NCBI RefSeq assembly: GCF_017642925.1
Contig: NZ_JAEPOL010000025.1
Span: 1 to 53,259 of the forward strand
Length of the DNA stretch: 53,259 nucleotides
Direction: 5' to 3'
Source of the DNA: Maricaulis sp.
GTDB taxonomy: Bacteria > Pseudomonadota > Alphaproteobacteria > Caulobacterales > Maricaulaceae
The notes under the pieces are model-generated. The model saw only the letters and a list, made by a program, of their open reading frames with translations. It was not told the DNA's origin and searched no databases. Shown here one piece after another: positions 35,761-43,702 of the stretch. A program made the translations under genes and the position numbers. How positions within the stretch are numbered: the stretch's first letter is position 1; the number at the start of each line of letters is the position of its first letter.

Positions 35761-35807
35761 CATCAAGCTGTAGACGTTTTGGAAAGGATAGGCACAATAT
35801 CTTGTGT
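35761..35807 (+). promoter_or_regulatory. NrdR boxes upstream of nrdB
   Basis: The strong box GCACAATATCTTGTGT (35792-35807) matches 14 of 16 positions of ACACWATATATWGTGT. Exactly 31 bp upstream (35761-35776) is a degenerate partner with core CAAGCTGTAG. The pair spacing fits NrdR. It supports a start for nrdB downstream, because a GTG at 35804 would lie inside the box. Confidence 0.82.
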
Positions 35808-35845
35808 TCGATCCGATTCCGTTCCGCCCCATGGGAGCTGCGACC

Positions 35846-36880
35846 ATGACCCTGTCCGCCGAGAAAGCGCCGACTCTTTTGAGCCCGAGCCTGACCTACA
35901 AGCCCTTCCGCTATCCGTGGGCCTATGACTTCTGGCAGCGTCAGCAGCAGGTTCACTGGATGCCGGAAGAAGTTCCGCTCGGCGAGGACTGCAAGGACTG
36001 GGCGACCAAGCTGACGGACAAGGAGCGCAATCTGCTGACGCAGATCTTCCGCTTCTTCACCCAGTCGGACGTCGAGGTCGGCGCCAACTACATGGAAAAC
36101 TACATGCCGCTCTTCAAACCGGTTGAAGTGCGCATGATGCTGGCGGCCTTCTCCAACATGGAGACGATCCACATCGCGGCCTACGCGCTGCTGCTGGAAA
36201 CCATCGGCATGCCGGACAGCGAATTCTCCGCCTTCATGGAATACCAGGAGATGGCGGCGAAGCATGATTATCTCGGCCAGTTCGGCTGCGACACCGAGAA
36301 GGACATCCTGACCTCGATGGCCGTGTTCGGCGGCTTCACCGAGGGGCTGCAGCTGTTTGCCTCCTTCGCCATGCTGATGAACTTCCCGCGCTTCAACAAG
36401 ATGAAGGGGATGGGGCAGATCGTCTCCTGGTCGGTGCGCGATGAGTCGCTGCACTGTGAAGGCATGATGCGCCTCTTCCATACATTCGCGGCCGAGACCG
36501 GCGCCCTGACCCAGGGCGTGAAGGACGACATTGCCGATTGCTGCAAGACGGTGGTGAAGCTGGAAGACAAGTTCATCGAGCTGGCCTTCGAGGCGGGTGA
36601 GGTGGAAGGCATGACGCCCGAGGACATCAAGCAGTACATTCGCTACATCGCCGACTGGCGCATGAAGCAGCTCAAACTGCCGACGATCTATGGGGTCAAG
36701 GAACACCCGATCCCGTGGCTGACGGAAATCCTCAATGGCGTCGAGCACGCCAACTTCTTCGAGGCCCGCGCCACCGAATACTCCAAGGGTGCCACCAAGG
36801 GCGCCTGGCACGGCGATAACGGCGTGTGGGAGATGTTCGACAAGATGAAGAAGAAGGATGACAGCGTCCCGGCGGAGTAG
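35846..36880 (+). CDS. nrdB: Class Ia ribonucleotide reductase, beta subunit
   Basis: Radical-generating subunit, 344 residues from the ATG at 35846, which follows GGGAG at good distance; ATG 35831 and GTG 35804 are alternatives. Diiron ligands can be placed at Asp75, Glu106 and His109 (METIH), Glu166, Glu200 and His203 (RDESLH). The tyrosyl radical residue is Tyr113, four after His109 as in the E. coli enzyme, so this is a tyrosine-type class Ia subunit. No ATP-cone is appended. It carries its own NrdR boxes and is separated from nrdA by an unrelated gene. Confidence 0.95.
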   Translation: MTLSAEKAPTLLSPSLTYKPFRYPWAYDFWQRQQQVHWMPEEVPLGEDCKDWATKLTDKERNLLTQIFRFFTQSDVEVGANYMENYMPLFKPVEVRMMLAAFSNMETIHIAAYALLLETIGMPDSEFSAFMEYQEMAAKHDYLGQFGCDTEKDILTSMAVFGGFTEGLQLFASFAMLMNFPRFNKMKGMGQIVSWSVRDESLHCEGMMRLFHTFAAETGALTQGVKDDIADCCKTVVKLEDKFIELAFEAGEVEGMTPEDIKQYIRYIADWRMKQLKLPTIYGVKEHPIPWLTEILNGVEHANFFEARATEYSKGATKGAWHGDNGVWEMFDKMKKKDDSVPAE

Positions 36881-36965
36881 GGCACGCTCGCTCTCGCTTT
36901 CCGGGGTTCCATCGCCCGAGGTTTCGACGTAAAGTTGCGTGCGTTGCGCTTTTGCGGAGGGATCC

Positions 36966-37571
36966 ATGGGCACTCAAAGGCATGCGGCCGTCGCTGTTGC
37001 GGCCGTGGTCGCAGTCTCGCTCGTGGCGGGTGCAAGCCGGCGCGCACCAGCCGGCGAGCCAGGTCATGCGCTGATCAAGATCGACATGAGCGCCGCGGAC
37101 TGCGGAACTCATAACGCCGTTGGGCTGAGCATCGAGCGGTTCGTCGAGCTGCCGGCATCTGGGCCGCTCATTCTGGACGCCGGCCTCGTGCAGGAAGGCG
37201 TCAACGTGCCGGCCGGGGGAGAGCTGCTCAATCCGCTCCTCGACGAGCTCAGGATCCCGATCCTGGCTGACTTTGTCACCATTGTGAGCGGCGAAGTTCC
37301 CGATGCACCTGCCATGCTCAGCCTGGTTCCGGGCGAGGGCGGCGAATGGCACGGTCAGATCTCGGCACAGCTGGGCGCGTCTGCCGGGGAATGGAAGATA
37401 TCCACCGCCGGCACAGAAGATGACCTGGTCACCAATCCGGAGAATTACTGGCGGTTTGATGTGTCCCTCGATCGCCGTCCCTTCTGGCAACGCTGGCTGC
37501 AGCTTGGCGAGGCTGATTACAGCTCTGTCGCCAATGAGGGTGGCGGTGCGTGCCCCGAAATGAATAGCTGA
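36966..37571 (+). CDS. Hypothetical secreted protein
   Basis: A 201-residue protein I do not recognise. The ATG at 36966, behind GGAGGG, gives a signal peptide (VAVAAVVAVSLVAGASRRA). The mature part is acidic, with two Cys residues (DCGTH near the start, GACPEMN at the end) that could form a disulphide, and a segment ENYWRFDVSLDRRPFWQRW rich in aromatics. Neighbours nrdB and folP give no functional hint. Confidence 0.7.
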   Translation: MGTQRHAAVAVAAVVAVSLVAGASRRAPAGEPGHALIKIDMSAADCGTHNAVGLSIERFVELPASGPLILDAGLVQEGVNVPAGGELLNPLLDELRIPILADFVTIVSGEVPDAPAMLSLVPGEGGEWHGQISAQLGASAGEWKISTAGTEDDLVTNPENYWRFDVSLDRRPFWQRWLQLGEADYSSVANEGGGACPEMNS

Positions 37572-37619
37572 CCAATCAGTCCGCTTGCCAAGCCTGACGG
37601 CGGGGACTAGCTAGCGGTC

Positions 37620-38450
37620 ATGCCGAAGTTCCGCACCCGCCGAAATTCTGACATCCCCTTTGTCATGGGCGTGCTCAATGTCACGCCCGACAGCTTTTCC
37701 GATGGCGGGCAGTGGATCGACCAGGATGCCGCGGTGCGCCGCGCCCTGGAAATGCTGAAGAACGGTGCCGATGTGATCGATATCGGTGGCGAATCGACCC
37801 GGCCGGGTGCCGATCCGGTGCCCGAGGCCGAGGAGTTGCGGCGCGTTGTTCCGGTCATCAAGGCGCTGCGCGACGAAACGGCGGCAAGGATCTCTATCGA
37901 CACCTTCAAGCCCTCTGTCGCGCGTGCCGCGATCGAGGCCGGTGCGGATATCTGGAACGATGTCATGGCGCTGCGCTATGAGGGCGCGGTGGAAACGGCG
38001 GCCAAACTGGGCGTGCCGGTGATCCTGATGCACATGTCCGGCACGCCTCAGGACATGCAGAAAAATCCGCAGTATGACGATGTCGTCTCCGAGGTCTGCG
38101 ACTTCCTGACCGAGCGCGCCGATATCGCCATGGCGGCCGGGGTAAGTGCGGACAGTATCTGGCTCGATCCGGGCATCGGTTTCGGCAAGTCTCTGGATCA
38201 CAATCTGGCCCTCATGCACGACCTCGATGAGGTGATCGGTCTGGGCTATCCGGTCCTGTTCGGCGCCTCACGCAAGCGCTTCATCGCGGCGATCGACGAA
38301 GGCGCTGCCGAAATGGAACGGCTGGGTGGCTCGCTCGCTGCGGCCCTGCGTGCCGCCCAGGCCGGTGCGGCAATGGTGCGTGTGCACGATGTGCGCATGA
38401 CGGTGCAGGCACTGAAGGTCCAGGCCGCCATTCGCAAGGGACGTTCGTGA
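37620..38450 (+). CDS. folP: Dihydropteroate synthase
   Basis: Joins 6-hydroxymethyl-dihydropterin diphosphate with p-aminobenzoate in folate synthesis; the sulphonamide target. The 276 residues contain the family motifs MGVLNVTPDSFSDGG, DIGGESTRPGA, IDTFKPSVARAA, LDPGIGFGK and GASRKRFI in the usual order. ATG at 37620. Its stop overlaps the start of the SMR gene. Confidence 0.95.
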   Translation: MPKFRTRRNSDIPFVMGVLNVTPDSFSDGGQWIDQDAAVRRALEMLKNGADVIDIGGESTRPGADPVPEAEELRRVVPVIKALRDETAARISIDTFKPSVARAAIEAGADIWNDVMALRYEGAVETAAKLGVPVILMHMSGTPQDMQKNPQYDDVVSEVCDFLTERADIAMAAGVSADSIWLDPGIGFGKSLDHNLALMHDLDEVIGLGYPVLFGASRKRFIAAIDEGAAEMERLGGSLAAALRAAQAGAAMVRVHDVRMTVQALKVQAAIRKGRS

Positions 38451-38794
38451 TGATGGCGCTGTTCGGTCCGTGGACCCTGCTCGTGCTCGGCGGAATCCTG
38501 GAAATGGTCTGGGCGCTGGGTTTCAAATATGTCGGCCGTGACGCGCCCTGGTGGCAGCAGGGCGGCGTCGTGCTGGCGCTGATCGGATCGATGACGCTGC
38601 TCTTCCTGGCGATGAAGCAATTGCCCGCCGGCACGGCCTATGCCGTGTGGACGGGAATCGGCGCCCTGGGCGTTGCAACGCTCGGCATCCTGGTCTTCAA
38701 GGAACCGGCGACGCTGGCCCGTATCGTCTTTCTGGCACTGATCCTGATCGGCATTATCGGGCTGAAGGCAACCAGCGGCTCCAGCGCCGGCTGA
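38450..38794 (+). CDS. Small multidrug resistance protein, Gdx/SugE-like
   Basis: A 114-residue four-helix inner membrane exporter of the SMR family. The essential Glu is Glu18 in ILEMVWALGFKY, and the tail LILIGIIGLKATSG fits the fourth helix. The pattern around Glu and the lack of the EmrB-like Tyr/Trp set suggest the Gdx (guanidinium exporter, formerly SugE) branch, which I cannot prove by eye. ATG at 38450 overlaps the folP stop; a GTG at 38447 and an ATG at 38453 are alternatives. Confidence 0.85.
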   Translation: MMALFGPWTLLVLGGILEMVWALGFKYVGRDAPWWQQGGVVLALIGSMTLLFLAMKQLPAGTAYAVWTGIGALGVATLGILVFKEPATLARIVFLALILIGIIGLKATSGSSAG

Positions 38795-38800
38795 CCGGTC

Positions 38801-40009
38801 TCAACCGAAGGGGTCGTCGATCGACTTCGAGGGCTCGGTGAACCAGCGCGGGCCGTCGTCGGTCATGTAGAAATGATCTTCCAGCCGGATGCCGAATTCG
38901 CCGGGCACGCAAATCATCGGCTCGTTCGAGAAACACATGCCGGGCGCCAGCGGTGTCGTGTCGCCACCGACGAGATAGGGCCCTTCATGGATGTCCAGCC
39001 CGATGCCGTGGCCGGTGCGGTGCGGGATGCCGGGCAGGGCATAGCCCGGGCCCAGGCCGCGGCGTTCGGCCTCGGCGCGTCCGGCCGCGTCGACATCGGC
39101 ACAAGGCGTGCCGATCCGGGCGGCGTCGAAGGCGGCCAGCTGACAGGCCTTCTCGGCGTTCCAGATATCGCGCTGCCGGTCCGTCGGCGTGCCGAAGACA
39201 TAGGAGCGGGTGATGTCGGACTGATAGCCATGCATGGCGCAGCCGGTATCGATCAGCACCATGTCGCCCTCATCCAGCGCTTTCGGTCGCGCCACCCCGT
39301 GCGGGAAGGCGGTGTCCTGCCCGAACAGCACGATGCAGAAGGTCGAGCCGCCGGGCGCGCCGATCTTCTTGTGGGCGGCATGAATGAACTCGGTCACTTC
39401 GGCGGTCGAGATGCCGGCGCGCAGGATGCGGGCGGCGGCCTTGTGGACCTCGATCGTTGCCGTCTTCGTGGCCTGCATCAGCGCCAGCTCGTCCGCGTCC
39501 TTGCGGGCACGGGCGCCCAGGACGATCCCGGCCGCATCCGCCGTCGGGCCGGTCCAGGCCCCGTTGAGGGCGTTGGCGGTGATCAGCGGCGTATCGGGTG
39601 ACAGCGCGAGCGTTGCGTTCGGCCGGCCGAGCGAGGCGACGAGGGCGAAGGGATCTTCATGCTCTTCCCAGACGGCCAGCGGCGCATCGAGGCGCAGATA
39701 GCTTTCCAGCGTGCCGGTCTCGAAGGCCGGTCCGACATAGGTTAGCCCGGCGTCCACGCTGACGAGGGCGCCGACCAGCCGCTCCGTCGCCGGCCAGCGC
39801 AGCCCAGTATAATAGGTGAGATTAGAACCGGCATTCAGCCAGATTGCGCCGATCCCGGCATCCCGCATCCGCCCGCGCAGCCCGTCCAGCCGCCGGCGGA
39901 AGCTCGCCTCGGGGATCGGCTTGCAATGCCCCAGCATGTCGCTCAGGCGCGAGAGTTCCGTCGCAGCGTCGGATCCACCCACTCCGCGTGTCATCAGCAT
40001 TTCGGCCAT
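38801..40009 (-). CDS. M24-family metallopeptidase (Xaa-Pro aminopeptidase-like)
   Basis: A 402-residue two-domain peptidase: a creatinase N-terminal domain (about 30-165) and a pita-bread M24 domain. Metal ligands are Asp254 and Asp265 (VLIDTGCAMHGYQSDITRSY), His334 (RTGHGIGLD), Glu363 (FSNEPM) and Glu377 (GIRLEDHF), so it should be active on Xaa-Pro bonds. Two ATGs are adjacent; 40009 is chosen since AGGAGGAG is only 0-2 nt from the one at 40012. Open frame further upstream overlaps the next gene and is not used. Confidence 0.9.
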   Translation of the reverse strand: MAEMLMTRGVGGSDAATELSRLSDMLGHCKPIPEASFRRRLDGLRGRMRDAGIGAIWLNAGSNLTYYTGLRWPATERLVGALVSVDAGLTYVGPAFETGTLESYLRLDAPLAVWEEHEDPFALVASLGRPNATLALSPDTPLITANALNGAWTGPTADAAGIVLGARARKDADELALMQATKTATIEVHKAAARILRAGISTAEVTEFIHAAHKKIGAPGGSTFCIVLFGQDTAFPHGVARPKALDEGDMVLIDTGCAMHGYQSDITRSYVFGTPTDRQRDIWNAEKACQLAAFDAARIGTPCADVDAAGRAEAERRGLGPGYALPGIPHRTGHGIGLDIHEGPYLVGGDTTPLAPGMCFSNEPMICVPGEFGIRLEDHFYMTDDGPRWFTEPSKSIDDPFG

Positions 40010-40034
40010 CATCTCCTCCTGAACAATTCTGCGG

Positions 40035-41042
40035 CTAGAGCCGCTCGAGAAACTTCTCCAGCCGTTCCATGTCTTTCGGCAGCTCGCTTTCAAACCGCAT
40101 GTCTTCGCCGGTCACGGGGTGTTCGAAACCCAGAATGGCGGCGTGCAGGGCCTGGCGGCGGAAATCCTTCAGCTCGCGGCCATTGTCCGAGATCGCCAGG
40201 ATATTGCCGCGCTTGTTGCCATAGACCGGATCGCCCAGCAGCGGACAGCCGATATGGGCCATGTGGACCCGGATCTGGTGCGTACGGCCGGTTTCCAGGC
40301 GGCATTCCACCTTGGCGGCCAGCCCGGTGCCGATCGCGGCGCCCGGCGCTTGGCCGTAGCGGGCGAGGGTGGCGTAATTGGTGATCGCATGCTTGCCGGC
40401 TTCGCTGTGCGGATCCCGGGGCACGACGAATTTCTTGCGGTCCTGCGGCGAGCGGGCGATGCGGGTCTCGATCCGGCCGGCCTTGGGCGAGGGGGCGTTG
40501 CGGGTGAAGGCGATATAGGCGCGTTCGACCGTGTGCGCGGCAAACTGCGCGGCCAGGCCCTGGTGTGCGGCATCCGACTTTGCGACGACCATCACGCCGG
40601 ACGTGTCCTTGTCCAGCCGGTGCACGATGCCCGGACGCTCCACCCCGCCAATGCCGGACAGTGAGCCGGCGCAGTGATGCAGGAGGCCGTGCACCAGCGT
40701 GCCGGTCCAGTTGCCTGCAGCGGGATGGACGGCCAGCCCGGCAGGCTTGAGCAGGACGATCAGGTCGTCATCCTCGTGCAGCACGTCGAGATCCATCTTC
40801 TCGGGCACGGGCTCGGCCGCCCGCGGCGCCGGGACCTCCAGGGCATAGATCGAGCCGGCAGCGATCTTGGCAGACGGGTCGTTCAGGACCGTACCGTCAA
40901 CCCGAAGCTGACCCTGTTCGATCAGCGCTTTCAGGCGCGAGCGCGACAGGGTTTCGATCTGGCCGGCCAGCCAGCGGTCGAGGCGTTCGCCGGCGGCATC
41001 GGCGTCGGCAGTGAGTTCGGTGAGCTGGGCTGTTCCGGTCAT
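40035..41042 (-). CDS. RluA-family 23S rRNA pseudouridine synthase
   Basis: A 335-residue pseudouridine synthase with an N-terminal S4 domain (about 17-75, RLDRWLAGQIETLSRSRLKALI) and the RluA catalytic domain. The catalytic Asp144 is in HRLDKDTSG, and LETGRTHQIRVHMAH and CPLLGDPVYG are the other conserved segments. The S4 domain makes an RluD-like enzyme likeliest. ATG at 41042 is chosen; the upstream extension to 41105 is low-complexity and lies over the PhoB array. Confidence 0.93.
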   Translation of the reverse strand: MTGTAQLTELTADADAAGERLDRWLAGQIETLSRSRLKALIEQGQLRVDGTVLNDPSAKIAAGSIYALEVPAPRAAEPVPEKMDLDVLHEDDDLIVLLKPAGLAVHPAAGNWTGTLVHGLLHHCAGSLSGIGGVERPGIVHRLDKDTSGVMVVAKSDAAHQGLAAQFAAHTVERAYIAFTRNAPSPKAGRIETRIARSPQDRKKFVVPRDPHSEAGKHAITNYATLARYGQAPGAAIGTGLAAKVECRLETGRTHQIRVHMAHIGCPLLGDPVYGNKRGNILAISDNGRELKDFRRQALHAAILGFEHPVTGEDMRFESELPKDMERLEKFLERL

Positions 41043-41098
41043 GGGCGGATCGTCCTCCAGGCGATGCAGGAATGCAACGCGCGGCTGAATGCTGCAGC

Positions 41099-41138
41099 GC
41101 GTCATCTACCTGTCACGGCTCTGTCGGCAAAGCGTCAT
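41099..41138 (+). promoter_or_regulatory. Array of four PhoB-like half sites
   Basis: Four direct half sites spaced exactly 11 bp start to start: GCGTCAT (41099), CTGTCAC (41110), CTGTCGG (41121), GCGTCAT (41132), with 4-bp spacers. They match CTGTCAT at 5, 6, 5 and 5 of 7 positions. The run ends 67 bp before the receptor ATG at 41205. Regular 11-bp phasing over 40 bp is the hallmark of overlapping Pho boxes binding several PhoB dimers. Confidence 0.78.
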
Positions 41139-41204
41139 GGCCACTTTCTAGACAGGCGCATCGGATCGCGACCGGAGGGGTCGCGTAACTGCAAGGACTT
41201 AGCC

Positions 41205-43556
41205 ATGACGTTGAAAGCGCGCCTGATGGCGGCCGCGGCGATTGCTGCGCCCCTGTTTTTCGCACCCGCAGCGATTGCCCAGGACGACAACACGGTGGAT
41301 GTGATCACGGTCACCACCCAGTTCCGCGAACAGTCTGTCGCCGACGTGCCGATCAATGTCAGCGCCTTCGACGAGGGCCTGCTGGAGGATCTCGCCATTG
41401 CCGACTTCGAGGACCTGGCTGCTTTCACGCCGGGCCTGATCGTGCAGGAACAGTCGCCGAACAATACCGGCTACTCGATCCGCGGCATCACGACCGATAG
41501 TGGCGAGGCCACGTCGGAAACCCGCGTGGCCGTGTTCCGCGACGGTGTGTCGATCACGCGTTCGCGCGGCTCCTATATCGAGCTGTTCGACATCGAGCGT
41601 ATCGAGGTGGCCAAGGGCCCGCAGCCGACCCTGTTCGGCCGTGGCGCACTGATCGGCGGCATCAACATCATTCAGAACAAGGCTGAGGACGAGAATTCCG
41701 GCTCGTTCGAAATGGGCTTCGGCAATGAGGGCCAGGTCGAGGCGCGCGGCCACTATAATTTCCGTCTCGCCGACGGTTATGGCCTGCGTATCTCCGGCGT
41801 GTCGCGCGAACGCGACGGCTATATCGCGAACACCGAAGGCGGCGACCTGCAGGGCCGCGACACCCAGGCCGTGCGTCTGGTGCTGTCCGGCACGCCGAAT
41901 GACGTCTTCTCCTTCGACCTGATCGCCAATTATCAGCAGGACACCCCTCCGGGCACCTCGTTCAAGTCCGGCACGCTGCCGGCTGTGGGCGGCGATACCG
42001 ATCCGTTCACCGCGGCCTCGCTGAACACGTTCGGCGGTTTCGAGGGCGGTGCCGAGCTGGGCCTGGACCGCGAAGTGCGCGAGCTGACCTTCCTGGCCGA
42101 TTTCCAGCTGTCCGACGCCTGGACGCTGAACGCGATCACCGGCTGGCGTGATTTCGACTCCGTCGAGATATTCGATCCGGACGGCATGGCGCTGCCCTTC
42201 CTCGTCATCGCCGAAGACGCGACCGGCGAGCAGTTCAGCCAGGAATTCCGCCTGTCCTATGATGCCGGCGGCGCCTGGACGGGGTCGCTCGGTGCCCTCT
42301 ACTTCCACGAGGAAGGCGAGCAGCGCATTCCGATCGGCATGAATGAGGCCGTCGCCCAGGCGATCCTCGCACCGACCCTGGCTGCCGGTTTCGGCGCCAC
42401 CGTGGCGCAGCTCGAAGGCCTCCTGGCGCTCAACGGCTTCCCTGGTGTCGATCTGGACAACCCGCTCAACCCCTTCCCCTATTCGGTGGCAGCCCTGCTG
42501 CAACAGCAACAGCTGGTGCCGCTGCGCGACTTCTACCTGGAAGAGGGTTCCAACTCCGGCGAGACGACGTCCTTCGACATCTTCGCCGACACGTCCTACG
42601 CCGTGACCGACCGTCTGACCCTCACCGCCGGCCTGCGCTGGACCTATGAGGACAAGACCTCGTCGGGTTATGGCCGCAATATCAACGGCCCGAACTTCGT
42701 GACCTTCGCCAACACGCTGGTGACGCCCTACACGCCGAATGGCGAAACGGTCAGCCAGTCTGGCGAGTTCGACGACTTCACCTGGCGTTTCGCGGCCTCC
42801 TACGCCGTCAACGACATGCTGAACACCTGGATCAGCTATGCTCGCGGCCGCCGCCCGGACGTGATCTCGGTCGATACCGACAGCCCGACCTTCTTCTCGG
42901 AAGCTCCGGCAGAAATCATCGACTCGGTCGAAGCCGGCGCCTTCTGGACCTTCTCGCGCGGCACGCTGTCCGGCTCGGTCTTCTATTCGGAATACGAGAA
43001 CTTCCAGACCACCCGTTTTGATCCGGGCACGGTCAGCTTCGTCACCGACAATGCGGGCAATGCCACGCAGTACGGTGCCGAGCTGCAGGGCCAGTTCGAC
43101 ATCACCGACCGGGCCGAGCTGTTCGCCAGCTATGCCTACAATTCGGCGACTTTCGACGACACCGACTCGAACGGCAATGCGCTGGAGCTGGCGGGCAATA
43201 CCTTCCGCTATGCCCCGGAACACACGCTCGCTCTGGGTCTGAACTGGGAAGTGGCGGCCGGAAACTGGGGTTCGCTGCGCTTCCTGCCGACCTATAGCTG
43301 GCAGTCGAAAATCTACTTCGACAACGATAATGACCGCTTTGGCGGCATCCTGCACCAGGACGCCTATGGCCTGCTCAATGCGCGCCTGCGCTACGAGAAT
43401 GCCGACGAACGCTTCCACGTCGAGCTCTACGGCACCAACCTGACCGACGAGGAATACCTGATCGACGCCGGCAATACCGGCGGCAGCTTCGGCATGCCGA
43501 CCTTCATCGCCGGTTCGCCGATGCTCTACGGCATCCGCGGCGGCGTCGAATTCTAA
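41205..43556 (+). CDS. TonB-dependent outer membrane receptor, PhoB-type promoter
   Basis: A 783-residue TonB-dependent receptor. The signal peptide (AAAAIAAPLFFAPAAIAQ) is followed by a TonB-box-like DVITVTT, a plug domain (SVADVPINVSAF, GYSIRGITTDSG, IERIEVAKGPQPTLFGRGA) and a barrel ending GIRGGVEF with terminal Phe. The start is ATG 41205; an open frame continues upstream through the promoter but has no signal peptide. A PhoB-like array sits directly upstream, and a PhoD-type phosphatase gene follows on the same strand beyond a terminator. Import of a phosphate ester or metal-phosphate complex is inferred. Confidence 0.93.
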   Translation: MTLKARLMAAAAIAAPLFFAPAAIAQDDNTVDVITVTTQFREQSVADVPINVSAFDEGLLEDLAIADFEDLAAFTPGLIVQEQSPNNTGYSIRGITTDSGEATSETRVAVFRDGVSITRSRGSYIELFDIERIEVAKGPQPTLFGRGALIGGINIIQNKAEDENSGSFEMGFGNEGQVEARGHYNFRLADGYGLRISGVSRERDGYIANTEGGDLQGRDTQAVRLVLSGTPNDVFSFDLIANYQQDTPPGTSFKSGTLPAVGGDTDPFTAASLNTFGGFEGGAELGLDREVRELTFLADFQLSDAWTLNAITGWRDFDSVEIFDPDGMALPFLVIAEDATGEQFSQEFRLSYDAGGAWTGSLGALYFHEEGEQRIPIGMNEAVAQAILAPTLAAGFGATVAQLEGLLALNGFPGVDLDNPLNPFPYSVAALLQQQQLVPLRDFYLEEGSNSGETTSFDIFADTSYAVTDRLTLTAGLRWTYEDKTSSGYGRNINGPNFVTFANTLVTPYTPNGETVSQSGEFDDFTWRFAASYAVNDMLNTWISYARGRRPDVISVDTDSPTFFSEAPAEIIDSVEAGAFWTFSRGTLSGSVFYSEYENFQTTRFDPGTVSFVTDNAGNATQYGAELQGQFDITDRAELFASYAYNSATFDDTDSNGNALELAGNTFRYAPEHTLALGLNWEVAAGNWGSLRFLPTYSWQSKIYFDNDNDRFGGILHQDAYGLLNARLRYENADERFHVELYGTNLTDEEYLIDAGNTGGSFGMPTFIAGSPMLYGIRGGVEF

Positions 43557-43576
43557 TTCCCCAGGGGGCTGGGGCG

Positions 43577-43611
43577 GGTGGCGCGCCGGGCGGGGAGCCC
43601 GGTGTGCCACC
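43577..43611 (+). terminator. Terminator after the second receptor gene
   Basis: GGTGGCGCGCCGGGC pairs with GCCCGGTGTGCCACC (two G-U pairs) around GGGGA, followed by TTCGTTTAT. A 15-bp stem, 20 bp past the receptor stop. Confidence 0.8.
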
Positions 43612-43702
43612 TTCGTTTATGAGCGTAGTGAACCCGTCGCGAAATTGCGCTAATGATCGGTGTTAACCGCCGGTCTGCGCGCGGAAGTCTGGGGGGAGAC
43701 CC

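Noticed and set aside
41199-43610. An 803-codon minus-strand frame
   Set aside because: Antisense to the second TonB receptor gene and without recognisable domains.
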